Assembly (NCBI GenBank): GCA_031554275.1
Contig: JAVBKB010000055.1
Location: 1 to 15,980, forward strand
Source: JAVBKB01 sp031554275
GTDB lineage: Bacteria; Bacillota; Bacilli; JARBTR01
DNA length: 15,980 nt
Direction: 5' to 3'
Part shown: positions 14,511-15,980 of the stretch, in pieces
How the letters are laid out: every line of letters begins with the position of its first letter
How positions within the stretch are numbered: the stretch's first letter is position 1
The notes under the pieces: generated by a model
Databases searched by the model: none
What the model was told of the DNA's origin: nothing
Seen by the model: the letters and a program-made list of their open reading frames with translations, nothing else
Position numbers and translations under genes: made by a program

Positions 14511-14669
14511 ATCCTAATTGTCGGTAGAAATGTAACTTAAAACTCCCGATAAAATTTTCAAAGACGAGGAATAATTTACGACGGATAGCGGGACTATCCT
14601 AGGAAATTATGACGAAGTATTTGGGGATTTTGGCGTTTTTTAAGTTGCGTTTCTATCGACAATTAGGAT
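14511..14669. repeat. 159-bp near-palindromic element between pyrB and pyrI
   Basis: The outer arms 14511-14542 and 14638-14669 are complementary at 29 of 32 positions (shared start ATCCTAATTGTCG). The symmetry continues imperfectly inward (ATAATTT/AAATTAT) to a central stem GGATAG/CTATCC (14583-14588, 14594-14599) with a CGGGA loop. One end lies 6 bp after the pyrB stop. It encodes nothing evident. A palindromic miniature element or a large intra-operon RNA hairpin are the likely readings. No clear target duplication is visible. Confidence 0.85.
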
Positions 14670-14675
14670 GAATTA

Positions 14676-15596
14676 CTATTTACCAAAGATTTTGAGAATC
14701 AACGCCATGCGTACATACATACCATACTTCACTTGGTCAAAATAAACTGCTCTTGGATCATTGTCAACCTCATAAGCTATTTCATTCACTCGAGGAAGTG
14801 GGTGCAGGATAATCATGTCTGCTTTTGCGTGTTTAAGCTTCGGCATATCTAAGATATACATGTCCTTCAAGCGGATATAGTCCTCTTCATTGAAGAAACG
14901 CTCCTTCTGAACACGCGTCATGTAAAGCACATCCATCTCTTTGATGGCTTCTTCAAGATTCGTCATCTCTTTAAATTCAATCTTGTTTTCAACTAAATAA
15001 CCCTTTAAGAATTCTGGTATCTTTAATTCTGAAGGCGAGACGAAGATAAATTTTGTGTTTTTGTAACGGGCAATATTTTTTACAAGGGAATGCACAGTTC
15101 GACCAAACTTCAGATCGCCACAGCAACCAATTGTTAGATTTTCCAACGAGTTCTTTTTGGACTGAATTGTTAGTAAATCAGTCAGTGTTTGTGTTGGATG
15201 CTCACGACCGCCATCACCTGCATTGATGATTGGGACATTTGAACTTCGCGATGCAACAAGCGGTGCACCCTCTTTAGGGTGTCGCATCACAATCAGATCC
15301 GAATAGGCAGCAATCGTTGCAATCGTATCACTAAGTGTCTCACCCTTCGAAACAGATGAACTACTAGCTTCAGAGAAGCCGATTACACGCCCCCCCAATC
15401 GCTGCATCGCCGCTTCGAAGCTCAGTCTTGTTCGTGTACTTGGCTCAAAAAAAAGCGACGCCATCACTTTACCATCCATCGAATGGATAAAATCATTAGG
15501 TCGCTTAATAAGTTCATTTGCAAATTGTAAAATCTGTTCCTGCTCTTCAATAGAAAAATCTAGTGTGTTAATGAGATGCCGGTTTACCAAAGTCAT
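14676..15596 (-). CDS. pyrB: Aspartate carbamoyltransferase catalytic chain
   Basis: 306 residues. It condenses carbamoyl phosphate with aspartate, the first committed step of pyrimidine synthesis. The carbamoyl phosphate loop is EPSTRTR (51-57). Other active-site residues are Lys84 in SVSKGETLSD, Arg105-His106 in VMRHP, His133 in HPTQTLTDL, Arg228 with Gln230 in TRVQ, and HPLPR (265-269). Length and the ASSSSVSKGE segment match the E. coli-like catalytic chain that associates with PyrI, whose gene follows. GGGAGG lies eight bases before the ATG. It is first in the operon, behind a promoter and PyrR-type attenuator, so expression should fall when UMP is plentiful. Confidence 0.97.
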   Translation of the reverse strand: MTLVNRHLINTLDFSIEEQEQILQFANELIKRPNDFIHSMDGKVMASLFFEPSTRTRLSFEAAMQRLGGRVIGFSEASSSSVSKGETLSDTIATIAAYSDLIVMRHPKEGAPLVASRSSNVPIINAGDGGREHPTQTLTDLLTIQSKKNSLENLTIGCCGDLKFGRTVHSLVKNIARYKNTKFIFVSPSELKIPEFLKGYLVENKIEFKEMTNLEEAIKEMDVLYMTRVQKERFFNEEDYIRLKDMYILDMPKLKHAKADMIILHPLPRVNEIAYEVDNDPRAVYFDQVKYGMYVRMALILKIFGK

Positions 15597-15661
15597 GAGT
15601 GGTTCCTCCCGTTATTGATAATTTGAATAACCATATACCGCTTGTATGCGAATAGAAGTAC

Positions 15662-15693
15662 AAAAAAATACTCCTACCTGCACAAGGTAAGAG
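15662..15693 (-). terminator. Attenuator terminator in the pyr leader
   Basis: On the minus strand CTCTTACC (15686-15693) pairs with GGTAGGAG (15671-15678), eight pairs with one G-U, around a seven-base loop. TATTTTTTT follows. It lies 66 bp before pyrB. Its 5' arm is also part of the competing antiterminator. Confidence 0.9.
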
Positions 15694-15735
15694 AACATGA
15701 CAAACAGCGTCAATCACAATTGTTCCTTCTTAACC
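15686..15735 (-). promoter_or_regulatory. Antiterminator stem of the pyr leader
   Basis: The minus-strand segment at 15721-15735 (GGT, AAGA, GAACA with three bulged bases) can pair at all 12 positions with TGTTCTCTTACC (15686-15697). Forming this stem removes the 5' arm of the terminator, so the two structures exclude each other. Confidence 0.8.
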
Positions 15736-15755
15736 TCACAGGGCTAGTTTAAAGG
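15725..15755 (-). promoter_or_regulatory. PyrR-binding loop (anti-antiterminator)
   Basis: The minus strand reads CCTTTAAACTAGCC, then CTGTGAG, then GGTTAAGAAGG. This follows the Bacillus PyrR-binding pattern (TTTAA, AG-CC, a GAGAG-like loop, and a final AGAAGG). A lower stem CCTT/AAGG and an upper stem AGCC/GGTT form around the loop. UMP-bound PyrR is expected to stabilise this loop, block the antiterminator and end transcription before pyrB. pyrR itself is not in the window. Confidence 0.82.
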
Positions 15756-15775
15756 CATATAATTTTCTTCAAATT

Positions 15776-15804
15776 AGCATAACGGTTATTGCAGGATGTG
15801 TCAA
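15776..15804 (-). promoter_or_regulatory. Sigma-A promoter of the pyr operon
   Basis: On the minus strand a perfect -35 box TTGACA (15799-15804) is separated by 17 bases from a -10 box TATGCT (15776-15781). Transcription would start near 15769, giving a leader of about 170 bases before pyrB. The insertion-sequence end lies 35 bp upstream of the -35 box. Confidence 0.88.
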
Positions 15805-15839
15805 TACAAAAATGATCGGGTGTGGTTAATCAGTGATAA

Positions 15840-15980
15840 GTAAGCGGTAAATAGTAGACACCTCGAAACAGAAATAAAGCCATGCTAAACTCTGAGGAAA
15901 AGCGAGGAGTGAGGCAATGAAAAGGAAGCCACCAGAAACAAAAGAGGTATGGATAGGACGAATAGAGGGCTGGCGAGCAA
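15840..15980 (+). mobile_element. Left end of an IS66-family insertion sequence (continues past the window)
   Basis: GTAAGCGGTAAATAGT at 15840 matches the terminal inverted repeat style of IS66-family elements, which begin GTAAGCG. A TnpA-like ORF starts 77 bp inside, a spacing normal for the family. IS66 insertions duplicate 8 bp; the candidate left copy is AGTGATAA (15832-15839), but the right end is not in view. Confidence 0.75.
15917..15980 (+). CDS. IS66-family accessory protein TnpA-like, N-terminus only
   Basis: Only 21 codons fit in the window: MKRKPPETKEVWIGRIEGWR and one more. The spacing of W-x-x-R-I-x-x-W-R fits the N-terminal helix of IS66 TnpA-type accessory proteins (usually followed by a SGLS-type turn). 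A strong site, GGAGTGAGG, precedes the ATG. Assignment rests on this short stretch together with the IS66-like end just upstream. Confidence 0.6.
   Translation, partial: MKRKPPETKEVWIGRIEGWRA

Noticed and set aside
15597..15775. T-box or other riboswitch in the pyr leader
   Set aside because: No T-box sequence or known ligand-binding core is seen; the loop, antiterminator and terminator fit a PyrR attenuator.
1..15980. tRNA or rRNA genes
   Set aside because: No cloverleaf-type sequence or conserved rRNA block was noticed on either strand; this was by eye, not by a scan.

Overview
The window looks like a chromosomal segment of an AT-rich, low-GC Gram-positive bacterium (Bacillota). The grounds are strong GGAGG-type ribosome binding sites, a PyrR-type pyrimidine attenuator, a PyrK/type 1B PyrD pair, and clostridial-style PyrI and PyrC. 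It also carries haem-handling cytochrome c maturation genes (ccmF and a ccmE variant), which are uncommon in this phylum. That suggests a respiring, possibly anaerobic, lineage between Bacillales and Clostridia. This placement is inference; nothing in the window names the organism.

Right part (about 9061-15839, minus strand): a pyrimidine operon pyrB-pyrI-pyrC-pyrF-pyrK-pyrD-pyrE. It starts from a near-consensus sigma-A promoter (15776-15804) and runs through a leader with a PyrR-binding loop, an antiterminator and a terminator. It ends at a strong intrinsic terminator (9061-9089). The genes encode aspartate transcarbamylase (catalytic and regulatory chains), dihydroorotase, OMP decarboxylase, the two dihydroorotate dehydrogenase subunits and orotate phosphoribosyltransferase, covering every step from carbamoyl phosphate to UMP. 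carAB and pyrR are not in the window. Several gaps inside the operon are wide and filled with repeats: a 159-bp near-palindrome between pyrB and pyrI, an array of degenerate 22-bp tandem repeats between pyrC and pyrF that runs into the pyrC stop codon, and structured AT-rich gaps further down. Just upstream of the promoter, at 15840, lies what looks like the left end of an IS66-family insertion sequence with the first codons of its TnpA-like accessory protein; it continues past the window.

Middle part (about 4838-9033): an orphan plus-strand hypothetical gene (8512-9033) faces the pyr operon terminator. Divergent from it is a three-gene minus-strand operon: a 202-residue protein with a very acidic tail, an unknown protein of about 232 residues, and an ATP-dependent DNA ligase with an extra C-terminal region. 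The operon has its own promoter with a TATAAT box, a structured 5' leader and a strong terminator (5224-5270). I regard this ligase cassette as the most likely poorly described system here. A short, probably decayed ORF follows it.

Left part (1-4674, minus strand): a membrane-anchored beta-domain protein, a CcmE variant with a CxxxY haem-binding motif, CcmF, and a second membrane protein that runs off the left edge. The first and last proteins share topology and local sequence and look like diverged paralogues flanking ccmE-ccmF. They are candidate accessory factors of this cytochrome c maturation system. A 204-bp hairpin-rich element bounded by inverted repeats separates ccmE from ccmF.
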